Under the pieces are notes generated by a model, which ran no database searches, was not told the DNA's origin, and saw nothing but the letters and a program-made list of their open reading frames with translations. This document shows positions 9,097 through 17,251 of a DNA stretch of 64,000 nucleotides, piece by piece (within the stretch, counting starts at the first letter, position 1; the number at the start of each line of letters is the position of its first letter). A program made the position numbers and the translations under genes. This stretch comes from Tolypothrix bouteillei VB521301 (GTDB lineage Bacteria > Cyanobacteriota > Cyanobacteriia > Cyanobacteriales > Nostocaceae), in NCBI RefSeq assembly GCF_000760695.4, contig NZ_JHEG04000001.1:3320452-3384451 (forward strand). Direction: 5' to 3'.

Positions 9097-10386
9097 ATGC
9101 GGATTGCCTATCTAACTGGTGAGTACCCTAGAGCAACGGATACCTTTATCCAACGTGAAGTTGCTGGTTTGAGAGAACTTGGTGTAGAAGTCCATACCTT
9201 TTCCATTCGCCGCACGGGGGATGAGCATATGGTAGGACCGGAACAAAAGAGCGAACGCGATCGCACGTTCTACATCCTTCCCCCCAATCCCATTGCCTTA
9301 CTCCTGGCGCATCTCAGTCTATTTTTAAGTTCCCCAAGTAGATATTTGCGGGCGTTGAAACTAGCATGGGCTACACAACAACCAGGATGGCGCGGGTTAA
9401 TCTATCAACTGTTCTACTTTCTGGAAGCCGGCATTCTCGCTCAACAAATTAAGACCAAGCGTATAGAACACCTGCACAATCACTTGGCAAGTTCTAGTGG
9501 TACTGTAGCAATGATAGCGGCTGAGTTGGGCGGGTTTACTTACAGCTTTACACTTCACGGTCCAAACATCTTTTTTGAACCCTATCACTGGCGACTTGAC
9601 GAAAAAATCAAACGAGCGCTGTTTGTATGCTGTATCAGCCATTACGCTCGCTCTCAAGGAATGGTGTTTGCACCTATTGACAAATGGAATCGAATGCATA
9701 TCATTCATTGCGGTATCGATCCAACTTTATTTGATGTTGTGACTCACAACCAATTGGGAAAACGGCTGCTTTTTGTGGGACGATTGGCGGCGGTCAAAGG
9801 GTTGCCCGTTCTTCTAGAAAGCCTTGCTGCTTTAAAAGATGTTGAACCGGAGATCGTGCTAACAGTCGTTGGAGATGGACCAGATCGCGCTCAATTGGAA
9901 AAAATAACTGACGAACTGGGATTGACAGATCGTGTCGAATATGTTGGTTATAAGTCCCAAGCAGAAGTACGCCAGTATTTGCAACAGACAGATGTGTTTG
10001 TGATGTCTAGCTTTGCAGAGGGTATACCTGTTGTCCTGATGGAAGCCATGGCTGCGGGTGTACCGGTTGTAGCAACGCAAATTGCTGGAGTCAGTGAGTT
10101 AGTCGAAAATGGTGTTAACGGCTATCTAGTTCCACCAGGGGATGCAATCTCCCTAGGAGAGTGTATCAAAAAATTACTCCATGCTCCTCAACTCCGAGTT
10201 ACATTTGGCACGGCGGGTAGAGCAAAAGTTGAAAAAGACTTTAACATTATCTATGAAGTTACACGGCTGCATTGTGTCATGAATGCAGCACTACAAGGAC
10301 GTATCGAGCTTATTCGTCCGAAGCTACCAGAAAAAGAGGTTTCGATTTTAACAACCAAAAAAGAAGCTGCTATCAGCAAAGTGTAA
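9097..10386 (+). CDS. GT4-type glycosyltransferase (colanic-acid type)
   Basis: The product has 429 residues and a GT-B fold. The opening MRIAYLTGEYPRATDTFIQRE is characteristic of the group related to colanic-acid transferases. The donor domain shows LLFVGRLAAVKGLPVLLE, VVGDGPDRAQLE and the E-x7-E motif EGIPVVLMEAMAAG. It starts 3 bp after the epimerase gene and ends the coupled group. A noncoding stretch of about 460 bp follows. It is probably a cytosolic or peripheral enzyme; the sugar is unknown. Confidence 0.9.
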   Translation: MRIAYLTGEYPRATDTFIQREVAGLRELGVEVHTFSIRRTGDEHMVGPEQKSERDRTFYILPPNPIALLLAHLSLFLSSPSRYLRALKLAWATQQPGWRGLIYQLFYFLEAGILAQQIKTKRIEHLHNHLASSSGTVAMIAAELGGFTYSFTLHGPNIFFEPYHWRLDEKIKRALFVCCISHYARSQGMVFAPIDKWNRMHIIHCGIDPTLFDVVTHNQLGKRLLFVGRLAAVKGLPVLLESLAALKDVEPEIVLTVVGDGPDRAQLEKITDELGLTDRVEYVGYKSQAEVRQYLQQTDVFVMSSFAEGIPVVLMEAMAAGVPVVATQIAGVSELVENGVNGYLVPPGDAISLGECIKKLLHAPQLRVTFGTAGRAKVEKDFNIIYEVTRLHCVMNAALQGRIELIRPKLPEKEVSILTTKKEAAISKV

Positions 10387-10618
10387 CTAAGCCAGTGGGT
10401 GCAAACAATCATTACTGGTTTTTCGTTGCAACGCGTGCGTTCGCTACTCTTGCATACAGCAGGTACAGACAGCGCTACTCCAAGTTAAATACAAAGATTT
10501 TACTTTTCGTTAGATACTTGTAAATTTTTCTGCCCACCTACTTATAACAATTCATGAGTACCGAAATGCTCTTCTCTATATATGCCCAAGATTTAGTTAT
10601 TTAGTGATGGTCTTTAGG

Positions 10619-10678
10619 GATTTCTAAGAAATAAATTATCCTATCCATCTTGTGGGATAGGCGTCCTTCCCTGTCCTA
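10619..10678. repeat. Dispersed repeat with hairpin, copy A
   Basis: The stretch contains AAGAAATAAATT followed by a CCTATCC...GGGATAGG hairpin and CCTGTCCTAT. A related segment with the same AAGAAATAAATT core and a GGATGGG/CCCATCC hairpin lies at 47674-47730. It is a noncoding dispersed element. The rest of the 10387-10848 gap holds a further hairpin at 10733-10770 and no gene. Confidence 0.6.
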
Positions 10679-10732
10679 TATCGGTAGCAAGTTTCAGGCT
10701 CCGCAGTCGCCTCAACAGAGGCTTTGGAGTTC

Positions 10733-10770
10733 TCCATAGAGATAAGGAAATTAAGCTCCTTTCTCTGGAT
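10733..10770. other. Hairpin in leader of acyltransferase gene
   Basis: CCATAGAGATAAGGA pairs imperfectly with TCCTTTCTCTGG across an AATTAAGC loop. It lies about 80 bp upstream of the acyltransferase start. There is no U-run, so it is more likely a leader structure than a terminator. A hairpin with a similar AATT-containing loop lies at 17517-17553. Confidence 0.45.
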
Positions 10771-10848
10771 TTACCGCATAATACTGCTCTTAGTACCACA
10801 AGAAATTTTTGGATATTTTTATTTGAAATTCCTTTAAGAAACCCATTT

Positions 10849-11892
10849 ATGATTCAGGCAACATCTACTATGATTCAAGCAACATCTACAAAAGTAAAGC
10901 AGCAAAGGCTGCATTGGGTTGATTATGCAAAGGGGATTGGTATATTTTTAGTTGTGGTTGGACATACTCTACGGGGTCTAGTAAAAAGTTCGATTTTGGA
11001 AGAGTCCGCATTCATCATGTGGGTCGATCGCTGGATTTATGCTTTTCATATGCCTCTGTTCTTCTTTATCTCTGGGTTGTTTGTAGTGCGATCGCTATCC
11101 AAACCTTTCAAAAGTTTTGTCCTTGATAAAATTTCTGTCATTGTTTACCCCTATTTTATATGGTCAATTCTACAAAATATTCTTCAAATCTTGACCTCAC
11201 GTTATACAAATCAGCCAGTTACATTTACAGATATTTGGAGGATTATCTATCAACCCTATCAGCAATTTTGGTTCCTCTATACTTTATTTATCATTTTGCT
11301 AGCCTATGCAATTTTCCATAAGTTAAGAATATCTCCTGTTATTTTTTTAGCTTTTTCTGTCTTTATATACATTTTATATTGCTTGGATATTAGCATTGGT
11401 CCTTGGGGTATTTTGTATTTAGTCAGACGCTATGCCATTTACTTTGCTTTAGGGCTTTGCTTTGGTAGCAGTAACTTACTAACAAAAATTAACCAACTTA
11501 AGGTTCTTCCTTTACTCTTAACAATAGTAGTTGGATATTTAGCAATCGCGCTAGCAGTTGTGTTCAAATTCGATGAAAATCCTATTGCAATTTTCATCAT
11601 TGCTACGATCGGTATTGCTGCGTCAACAGCTTTATCTGTTCTCTTACAAAATTTCAATACAATGAATTTTGTAAAACAGTGGGGAATCTTTTCTTTAGAA
11701 ATTTATGTAGCCCATATTATCGCTGCATCTTCTGCTCGTATTTTTCTTCAGAAAATGTTTCACATTTCAGAACCTATCGTTCATTTACTAATAGGAACAT
11801 ATGTTGGTATTTACGGACCTATCGCCTTCAGTAAAATTTGTTCAAAATTGGGATTTCAATATATGTTTAAGCTCCGTTCTCTAAAAGCTTAA
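10849..11892 (+). CDS. Acyltransferase family 3 membrane protein
   Basis: The product has 347 residues and about ten hydrophobic segments. The N-terminus has HWVDYAKGIGIFLVVVGHTL, the D-x-K-G/GH signature of acyltransferase family 3. These enzymes O-acetylate (or otherwise O-acylate) sugars of surface polysaccharides at the cytoplasmic membrane. The first 42 bp are a 21-bp tandem duplication that encodes MIQATST twice, so translation could begin at 10849 or at 10870. The flippase follows after 39 bp on the same strand. Confidence 0.88.
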   Translation: MIQATSTMIQATSTKVKQQRLHWVDYAKGIGIFLVVVGHTLRGLVKSSILEESAFIMWVDRWIYAFHMPLFFFISGLFVVRSLSKPFKSFVLDKISVIVYPYFIWSILQNILQILTSRYTNQPVTFTDIWRIIYQPYQQFWFLYTLFIILLAYAIFHKLRISPVIFLAFSVFIYILYCLDISIGPWGILYLVRRYAIYFALGLCFGSSNLLTKINQLKVLPLLLTIVVGYLAIALAVVFKFDENPIAIFIIATIGIAASTALSVLLQNFNTMNFVKQWGIFSLEIYVAHIIAASSARIFLQKMFHISEPIVHLLIGTYVGIYGPIAFSKICSKLGFQYMFKLRSLKA

Positions 11893-11931
11893 CTTTTATT
11901 CTCACAACGACTATTACCTTAAAATGTAAAT

Positions 11932-13275
11932 ATGAAATCTGTAAAAAAGCGAGCTATCGTTGGAGCAATTTGGACAATTGTTGGTTTTGGAGGCATTCAA
12001 GTCCTGCGATTCGGCAATAATTTAATTCTAACTCGCCTCCTTGTACCGGAATTTTTTGGTTTAATGGCATTAGTGAATACCTTAAGAGTAGGTCTTGAAT
12101 TATTCTCAGACATTGGTATTGCTCAAAGTATAGTCAACAGCCAACGGGGAGATGAACCAGCTTTCCTGAAGACTGCAAAAACACTACAAGCAATTCGCGG
12201 TTTGATCATCTGGATTGTTTGCTTGATTCTCACTTTTCCCATTGCAAACTTTTACAACGATCGACGCCTTTTATGGTTAATTCCTCTATCTGTGATTTTC
12301 TCAGTTTTTGATGGATTGAGTGCTATTGGTTTGCACAGCCTTCACCGACGAATGGAATTGGGTAAGCTCAACCTTTACGAGCTCGTTTTGCAGTTTTGTT
12401 ATCTTTCCACTTTGATTACCTTAGTCTGGCTTTACCCTAACATCTGGACTTTAGGTTTTGGAGTAGCGCTGGGAGGATTGTACAAAATGATTAGCAGCTA
12501 CTGGTTAGTACCAGAATCTCCCACTGATTTTGGCTGGGAACCAGAAGCAGTCAAAGAAATTTTGTCTTTCGGTAAATGGATGTTTATTTCATCAGGGTTG
12601 ATGTTTGCTGCTGAACAAGCAGATCGCCTAGTTTTGGGTAAGCTACTATCGTTTCAAATGTTAGGTGTTTATACAGTCGCTTACACTCTAGCAACCATAC
12701 CCCGTGAAATCATCAGACAACTCAGTTATAAAGTCATTTTTCCAGCGATCGCTAACGTACTTGATGGACCAAGGGAGACTTTACGAGCTAAAATACTTCG
12801 TCAACGACGGCTGATGTTATTAGGTTTTGCAGTTGTATTAGCTTCACTTGTGACTGTCGGCGATCTGGTGATTGCAGTACTGTATGATGACAGGTACGCT
12901 GAAGCCACCTGGATGATGCCAATTTTATGCTGTGGTATCTGGTTTTCCCTGCTATTTTATACCATTAGCCCTGCTCTACTAGCAATTGGAAAACCCCTTT
13001 ACTCAGCCCAAAGCAACTTTGCTCGGTTTGCAACAATTACGTTCATCCTACCAGTCTTATATTCTCAATATGGTACGCTTGGGGCAATTCTCGTTATTGC
13101 ATTGAGCGATTTCCCTTTATATATAGTTAACCTTTACGGGCTTTGGCGGGAAAAACTTTCTTGTTTTATCCAAGATATTCAAACCACAGTCTTTTTTATT
13201 GGTGTCTTAGCTCTATTTTTAGCAATTCGCAATTATTTAGGTTTCGGGTTACCGATTCAGTCACTTTGGAGTTGA
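11932..13275 (+). CDS. Wzx-type polysaccharide flippase
   Basis: The product has 447 residues and around 12 membrane segments. It starts MKSVKKRAIVGAIWTIVGFGGIQVLRFGNNL and has LFSDIGIAQSIVN, features of the oligosaccharide flippase (MOP) superfamily as in Wzx and lipopolysaccharide O-unit flippases. It would move undecaprenyl-linked repeat units to the periplasm, where the Wzy-like protein at 3510-4745 could polymerise them. No ribosome site is evident before the ATG. A gap of about 950 bp follows. Confidence 0.88.
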   Translation: MKSVKKRAIVGAIWTIVGFGGIQVLRFGNNLILTRLLVPEFFGLMALVNTLRVGLELFSDIGIAQSIVNSQRGDEPAFLKTAKTLQAIRGLIIWIVCLILTFPIANFYNDRRLLWLIPLSVIFSVFDGLSAIGLHSLHRRMELGKLNLYELVLQFCYLSTLITLVWLYPNIWTLGFGVALGGLYKMISSYWLVPESPTDFGWEPEAVKEILSFGKWMFISSGLMFAAEQADRLVLGKLLSFQMLGVYTVAYTLATIPREIIRQLSYKVIFPAIANVLDGPRETLRAKILRQRRLMLLGFAVVLASLVTVGDLVIAVLYDDRYAEATWMMPILCCGIWFSLLFYTISPALLAIGKPLYSAQSNFARFATITFILPVLYSQYGTLGAILVIALSDFPLYIVNLYGLWREKLSCFIQDIQTTVFFIGVLALFLAIRNYLGFGLPIQSLWS

Positions 13276-14060
13276 ACGAACAGCGATCGAAAGCTAATTT
13301 TTAGATGAAAAATAATCAACGATGAGAATCACAAACTAAATTTATAGTAAGTATGCTTATTTATAGAATTTTTCATCTGCAAGTGCTTTGAATAATCTTC
13401 AATTTTTGTCCGGATTGAATACACTTGTTACATATATAGCAGTCCTAAATGAAATATAAAAATAAGAGTGAAGACTGCTAATAGCTAATGGCTTTTTGAC
13501 CATTAGCCCTATCTCCTTACGGAGACGCTTCGCGTTGCGAAGCTATGCCCGCAGGGCTATACGAGTTCGCTAGTCCCCAGAGCGTGGGAAACCCGCCTGC
13601 AGCACTGTACTCACATCCTGCTTTCTCTGGGCTTACCATTAGCCATTAGCTATTAGCTATTAGCACTCCAATTTTCTACAAATGATTTAGGATTGCTATC
13701 TATGTAGTTTAAAAGGGATAAAAATTAAGTGTTAGCAAGGTAAGGTTGGTTCGATCTTACTTTTATTACTTTCATTACGTTTCCCAAGTAACTCAGGTAT
13801 ACCTTAATCTTTGTAACTAAGGTTGGTAGCTTTGAAAATATATCTTATATTCGTCAGTACTTTTTGGTTCTTGAAAGCCTTGCTGTCAAGTTTTTAGCTT
13901 GAAAAATTTCATGCATCTCAGATTAGATTTTGTTTAAAAGCAGCTTCTACCAAAAAAAAGCTCTCAAAAATCAAAGTTTATAAAAAATTATCATAATCTT
14001 CATAATAGAACGAAATCATAGCATTTCCTATATACAAAATTTATCAAAAAATACAAAACC
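13276..14060. other. AT-rich gap with composite repeat
   Basis: There is no gene in this stretch. The middle holds the composite repeat listed at 13478-13670. The remainder is AT-rich and shows nothing recognisable until the promoter candidate at 14061. Confidence 0.6.
13478..13670. repeat. Composite palindromic repeat flanked by inverted heptamers
   Basis: The outer parts are GCTAATAGCTAATGGCT on the left and CCATTAGCCATTAGCTATTAG on the right, so the heptamer arrays are inverted relative to each other. The inside contains GTTCGCTAGTCCCC and GGGAAACCCGCCTGCAG. These match, with differences and in reverse orientation, the units at 26445-26610. An extra insert around 13515-13562 (GGAGACGCTTCGCG...GGGCTATAC) resembles the block at 28220-28350. 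Confidence 0.75.
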
Positions 14061-14090
14061 TTGACAAATCATCGTAATGTTTTTTACATA
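14061..14090 (+). promoter_or_regulatory. Candidate sigma-70 promoter before glycosyltransferase
   Basis: A perfect -35 TTGACA at 14061-14066 is followed after 18 bp by TACATA at 14085-14090 as a -10. This would give a leader of about 130 nt before the start at 14222. Confidence 0.5.
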
Positions 14091-14221
14091 TATGTTTGAT
14101 ATTATTTTGTTAATGATACAACTTGTAACTCAAAACATTTTCTCTCATTCTTACATTTTTTTTGAGAGTAAATTACAAGACTCTGGAAAGAGTTAATAGT
14201 GAATTGTGGAAGGAGAAAAAT

Positions 14222-15310
14222 TTGAAATACCATATAGCTTTAAGTCCCCCATGCGATCTAGAAGGCATGACACGAAATGCCCAATTAGGAATGACTCCCT
14301 CTCACGCTATCTGGGAACTCAGTCAGCGTTTGGGAGCAAAAGTTCATCAGCCAGGAGAAGAACAAATTTTACCAATAGATAGAATACTTGCAAAGGTTAT
14401 AGGTCGTCCAGAACACTGGGCTTTAGCACGCAACTTGTCCTTACAATGTGATGAAGATGATATCATTTATTGTACGGGTGAGGATGTCGGCATTCCTTTA
14501 GCAACTCTTTGTGGGCTGAAAAAGAGGCGACCCAAACTTATTGGCTATTTTCACAACATGAATAGACCTCGCGGTCGTCTGGCATTACAAATATTTCAAG
14601 TAGCCAATAAAATTGATTTATTTGTTTCTACGGTTCCTTCAGAAATTACTTTTCTCAGCCAATACTTGCAATTACCCAAAAATCGAATTTATGAAGTGAA
14701 AGCACAACCGACAGATGCATCTTTCTTTACACCAGGACCTACCTCCCACGAGAAACGCCGCCCGATTATAGGCAGTGGAGGTTTAGAAAAACGGGATTAT
14801 AGGACTCTTGCAGATGCTACCAAGGATTTAGATGTAGATGTCAAAATTTGCGCTTTCTCAAATAATGCCAAAAAATTAAAGCGATCGTTCCCAAAACTGA
14901 TTCCAAATAATATGTCATCTCGCTTTTACTCTTGGTATGAATTATTACAATTATACCGTGACTCTGACATAGTTGTTGTTCCTTTGGTTGAGAATACACA
15001 AGAAGCCGGACTCAGTACTTTGTTTGAAGCAATGGCTTGTTGCAAACCCGTTGTAATCACTCGCACACCAGGAATAATTAGCAAACTGATTGATGAAGGC
15101 ATAGTTACTGGTGTTAGTCCCTACGATTCAGAGCAAATGAAACAAGCAATCCAGAATCTCTTGGACAATCCGTACAAAGCGCAAATGCAGGCTCAGAGAG
15201 GTTACGAACTAGTCCAAAAGCAGTACAACCAAAAAAATTATGTTGAATATTTAGCTATGGAAATCAGCTCGAGATTTGAGAGCCCGGTAAGAACAGCCAT
15301 TTTTGTTTAG
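14222..15310 (+). CDS. GT4-like glycosyltransferase
   Basis: The product has 362 residues if translation begins at TTG 14222. This start is chosen because AAGGAG lies 7 bp before it; the frame is open upstream to another TTG at 14162 that lacks such a site. The C-terminal domain has the pattern EAGLSTLFEAMACCKPVVITRTPG, the E-x7-E donor-binding motif of GT4 enzymes. The N-terminal half (ALSPPCDLEGMTRNAQLGMTP) is less conserved. It is separated from the flippase by a gap and has its own promoter candidate. The IS605-type element begins about 155 bp downstream. Confidence 0.85.
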   Translation: MKYHIALSPPCDLEGMTRNAQLGMTPSHAIWELSQRLGAKVHQPGEEQILPIDRILAKVIGRPEHWALARNLSLQCDEDDIIYCTGEDVGIPLATLCGLKKRRPKLIGYFHNMNRPRGRLALQIFQVANKIDLFVSTVPSEITFLSQYLQLPKNRIYEVKAQPTDASFFTPGPTSHEKRRPIIGSGGLEKRDYRTLADATKDLDVDVKICAFSNNAKKLKRSFPKLIPNNMSSRFYSWYELLQLYRDSDIVVVPLVENTQEAGLSTLFEAMACCKPVVITRTPGIISKLIDEGIVTGVSPYDSEQMKQAIQNLLDNPYKAQMQAQRGYELVQKQYNQKNYVEYLAMEISSRFESPVRTAIFV

Positions 15311-15488
15311 TTTGTATGTCCAAACAATACTTTTCCCACCTTATCCCACTACAAGAGTGAGAAAATTCATAACGGCTCTCAAACTGCGAGCTATAGCAGT
15401 TTTCCTTTACCTCAATTGTACCCAATTTGAGGACAATACCGTGTGCCCCTATCAACGTACCACTGATTTGACCAAAAGAATGGGATAC

Positions 15489-15513
15489 AAGCCCCGTCCT
15501 TCTAGGACGGCTT
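15489..15513. repeat. Left-end hairpin of IS copy 1
   Basis: AAGCCCCGTCCT pairs with AGGACGGCTT around a TCT loop, with two bulged C residues. It overlaps the end of tnpA. In IS200/IS605 elements the TnpA dimer binds such subterminal hairpins. Confidence 0.8.
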
Positions 15514-15900
15514 TTCTTGATTCCTGATGTACTGCTTTAGAACTTCAATTGGCGCACCCCCTACAGACACAGCAAAATAACTAGGACTCCATAAGGCATC
15601 TTTATTAGGTTTCGGGTATCGAGCTTGTCCATAGCGGCGACTTGAAACACCTTTTAAAGCATTAACTATTTGAGAGATAGATAATTTAGGAGGGTATTCA
15701 ATAAGTGCGTGAACATGATTATCCTCGCCGCTAAATTCAATTACTTGAAAGTCCATCTTTTTAGCTACTTCTCTAAACGTCTTATCAATTAATTCAAGGC
15801 TTTCTTTTGTAAATACAGACCTACGATACTTAGTAACGCAGACCAAGTGAATTTTTAAGTCTGTAACAGAGTGTCTTTCCCTGCGAAACTGGCTTGTCAT
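15502..15900 (-). CDS. tnpA: IS200/IS605 transposase TnpA (HUH/Y1)
   Basis: The product has 132 residues, the usual length for Y1 transposases. It carries the HUH pair H62-V-H64 (EDNHVHALIEYP) and the nucleophile Y124 in LKQYIRNQ. It would cut and join single-stranded DNA at the element ends as a dimer. It is transcribed away from tnpB, with the two starts only about 50 bp apart. The copy at 44893-45291 is identical. All catalytic residues are present, so the element may be active. Confidence 0.95.
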   Translation of the reverse strand: MTSQFRRERHSVTDLKIHLVCVTKYRRSVFTKESLELIDKTFREVAKKMDFQVIEFSGEDNHVHALIEYPPKLSISQIVNALKGVSSRRYGQARYPKPNKDALWSPSYFAVSVGGAPIEVLKQYIRNQEKPS

Positions 15901-15951
15901 TCTCTGTAGACCAATGTATAATTATTTTGTAGACCAATTATAGCACTGTCT

Positions 15952-17241
15952 ATGAAAGCCAGGTATCAATTCCGTTTCTACCCAACAGACCAACAGCAAC
16001 AGAGTTTAGCTCAGTTGTTTGGCTGTGTGCGCGTAGTTTGGAATGATGCGTTGGCTATCTGTAAGCAGTCTGAAAAGTTGCCCAGTAACAACGACTTGCA
16101 AAAGTTGGTGATTACGCAAGCTAAAAAGACTGATGAAAGATCGTGGTTGTCTAATGTTTCTAACATTCCATTACAGCAGTCTGTTGCTGATTTAGGTGTT
16201 GCCTACAAGAACTTTTTTGATTCACTCAAAGGTAAAAGAAAAGGTACGGCAGTCGCTACAACGCTTGGAACCCCCGCAACGCGCTGCCTCAAAAAAGTAG
16301 GTACTCCCAAGTTTAAAAAGAAAACAGGGAGACAATCAGCACGGTTTAGAATTGGTGGATTTTCTATCAAAGGAGATGAAGTGTACTTGGCAAAGATTGG
16401 CAATGTTAAGCCAGTTTGGTCAAGACAACTACCCTCCGGGTTCGCAAGTTTCGACTCGACGGAAACCGCCAAGACTCGAACTTGCTCACCATCTGCACCA
16501 AGCAGCGTAACAGTCATCAAAGATTGTGCTAATCGTTATTTCCTCAGTTTCGTTGTAGAGATAGCTCCTATTCAAGTCAACGCTAAAAACCAAAGCATTG
16601 GCATTGATTTAGGTCTTAAAACTTTTGCGGTCATGAGTAATGGCGAAGTAGCAACTAGCCCAAATTACTTAAAGAAAGACCGTAAAATTCGCCAACTACA
16701 ACGCCAACTAGCAAGACAACAATCATGGTCTAAACGCCGTGAAGTTACTCGGTTAAAGATTGCTAAACGACACAATCAAATCGCTGATACCCGCAAAGAT
16801 TTCCTGCATAAGTTATCAACCAAAGTAGTTAGCGAGAACCAAACTATTGTTTTGGAAGATTTAAACGTATCAGGAATGGTTAAAAACCGCAAACTTGCAA
16901 GAGCAATCAGCTTGCAGGGATGGCGAGAATTCCGGGTATTGTGCGAGGCTAAATCTGAAAAGCTTAACCGGGAATTCAGGGTGATTAGCAGATGGGAACC
17001 TACTAGTCAAACTTGCTCTTGCTGTGGGTATCGTTGGGGCAAAATTGATCTCTCTGTGCGTTCAGTATTGTGTCTAAATTGCGGTACTGAACACGACAGA
17101 GATGAGAATGCCTGTAGAAATATAGAAATGGTCGGCATGGGGCATCGGCACGACCTTAAACGGACACAGAGACAGAGTCAGACGACAACGGTCGCATCAG
17201 TCGATGAAGTGTCAAGAATCACCGCACCTTTAGGTCGGTGA
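15952..17241 (+). CDS. tnpB: TnpB, RNA-guided endonuclease of IS605-type element
   Basis: The product has 429 residues. RuvC-like acidic residues are D219 (IGIDLGLKTFAV), E302 (VLEDLNVSGM) and D384 (DRDENACRNI). The zinc ribbon has C355/C358 and C374/C377. All are intact. TnpB proteins use an RNA made from the element's right end to cut the empty donor site and favour retention. Two segments look inserted relative to the family: about residues 98-117 and 162-182, each encoded by a small palindromic repeat (16248-16289 and 16444-16485). The stop codon lies in the right-end hairpin. Identical to the copy at 45343-46632. Confidence 0.95.
   Translation: MKARYQFRFYPTDQQQQSLAQLFGCVRVVWNDALAICKQSEKLPSNNDLQKLVITQAKKTDERSWLSNVSNIPLQQSVADLGVAYKNFFDSLKGKRKGTAVATTLGTPATRCLKKVGTPKFKKKTGRQSARFRIGGFSIKGDEVYLAKIGNVKPVWSRQLPSGFASFDSTETAKTRTCSPSAPSSVTVIKDCANRYFLSFVVEIAPIQVNAKNQSIGIDLGLKTFAVMSNGEVATSPNYLKKDRKIRQLQRQLARQQSWSKRREVTRLKIAKRHNQIADTRKDFLHKLSTKVVSENQTIVLEDLNVSGMVKNRKLARAISLQGWREFRVLCEAKSEKLNREFRVISRWEPTSQTCSCCGYRWGKIDLSVRSVLCLNCGTEHDRDENACRNIEMVGMGHRHDLKRTQRQSQTTTVASVDEVSRITAPLGR
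16248..16289. repeat. Palindromic repeat inside tnpB, first
   Basis: GGCAGTCGC at the left pairs with GCGCTGCC at the right with one bulged base, enclosing AACGCTTGGAACCCCCGCAA. The form GGCAG...GCGCTGCC with an inner AACCCCCGC matches a common cyanobacterial interspersed repeat style. It is read in frame as TAVATTLGTPATRCL. Confidence 0.7.
16444..16485. repeat. Palindromic repeat inside tnpB, second
   Basis: GCAAGTTTCGA at the left pairs with TCGAACTTGC at the right with one extra A. The inside is CTCGACGGAAACCGCCAAGA. It is read in frame as part of GFASFDSTETAKTRTCS. Confidence 0.7.
17219..17241. repeat. Right-end hairpin of IS copy 1
   Basis: CACCGCACCT pairs with AGGTCGGTG around TT with one bulged C. 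It contains the tnpB stop codon. By analogy with characterised IS605 elements this region should form the 3' scaffold of the TnpB guide RNA. Confidence 0.75.
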
Positions 17242-17251
17242 GTATGTCAAA

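Larger units (their letters stand above)
15467..17251. mobile_element. IS200/IS605-type insertion sequence, copy 1
   Basis: This 1785-bp block appears the same, base for base, as 44858-46642, so both copies moved or were duplicated recently. It contains divergent tnpA (-) and tnpB (+) genes. The left edge shared by both copies begins TTTGAC, a plausible target motif left of the element; the right shared edge is TATGTCAAA. There are no terminal inverted repeats. Instead there is a hairpin near each end (15489-15513 and 17219-17241), as expected for single-strand transposition by a HUH transposase. Exact ends are uncertain by a few bases. Confidence 0.92.

Noticed and set aside
10640..10848. 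Possible riboswitch before the acyltransferase gene
   Set aside because: Hairpins are present, but I could not match any known riboswitch core; the first hairpin belongs to a dispersed repeat.
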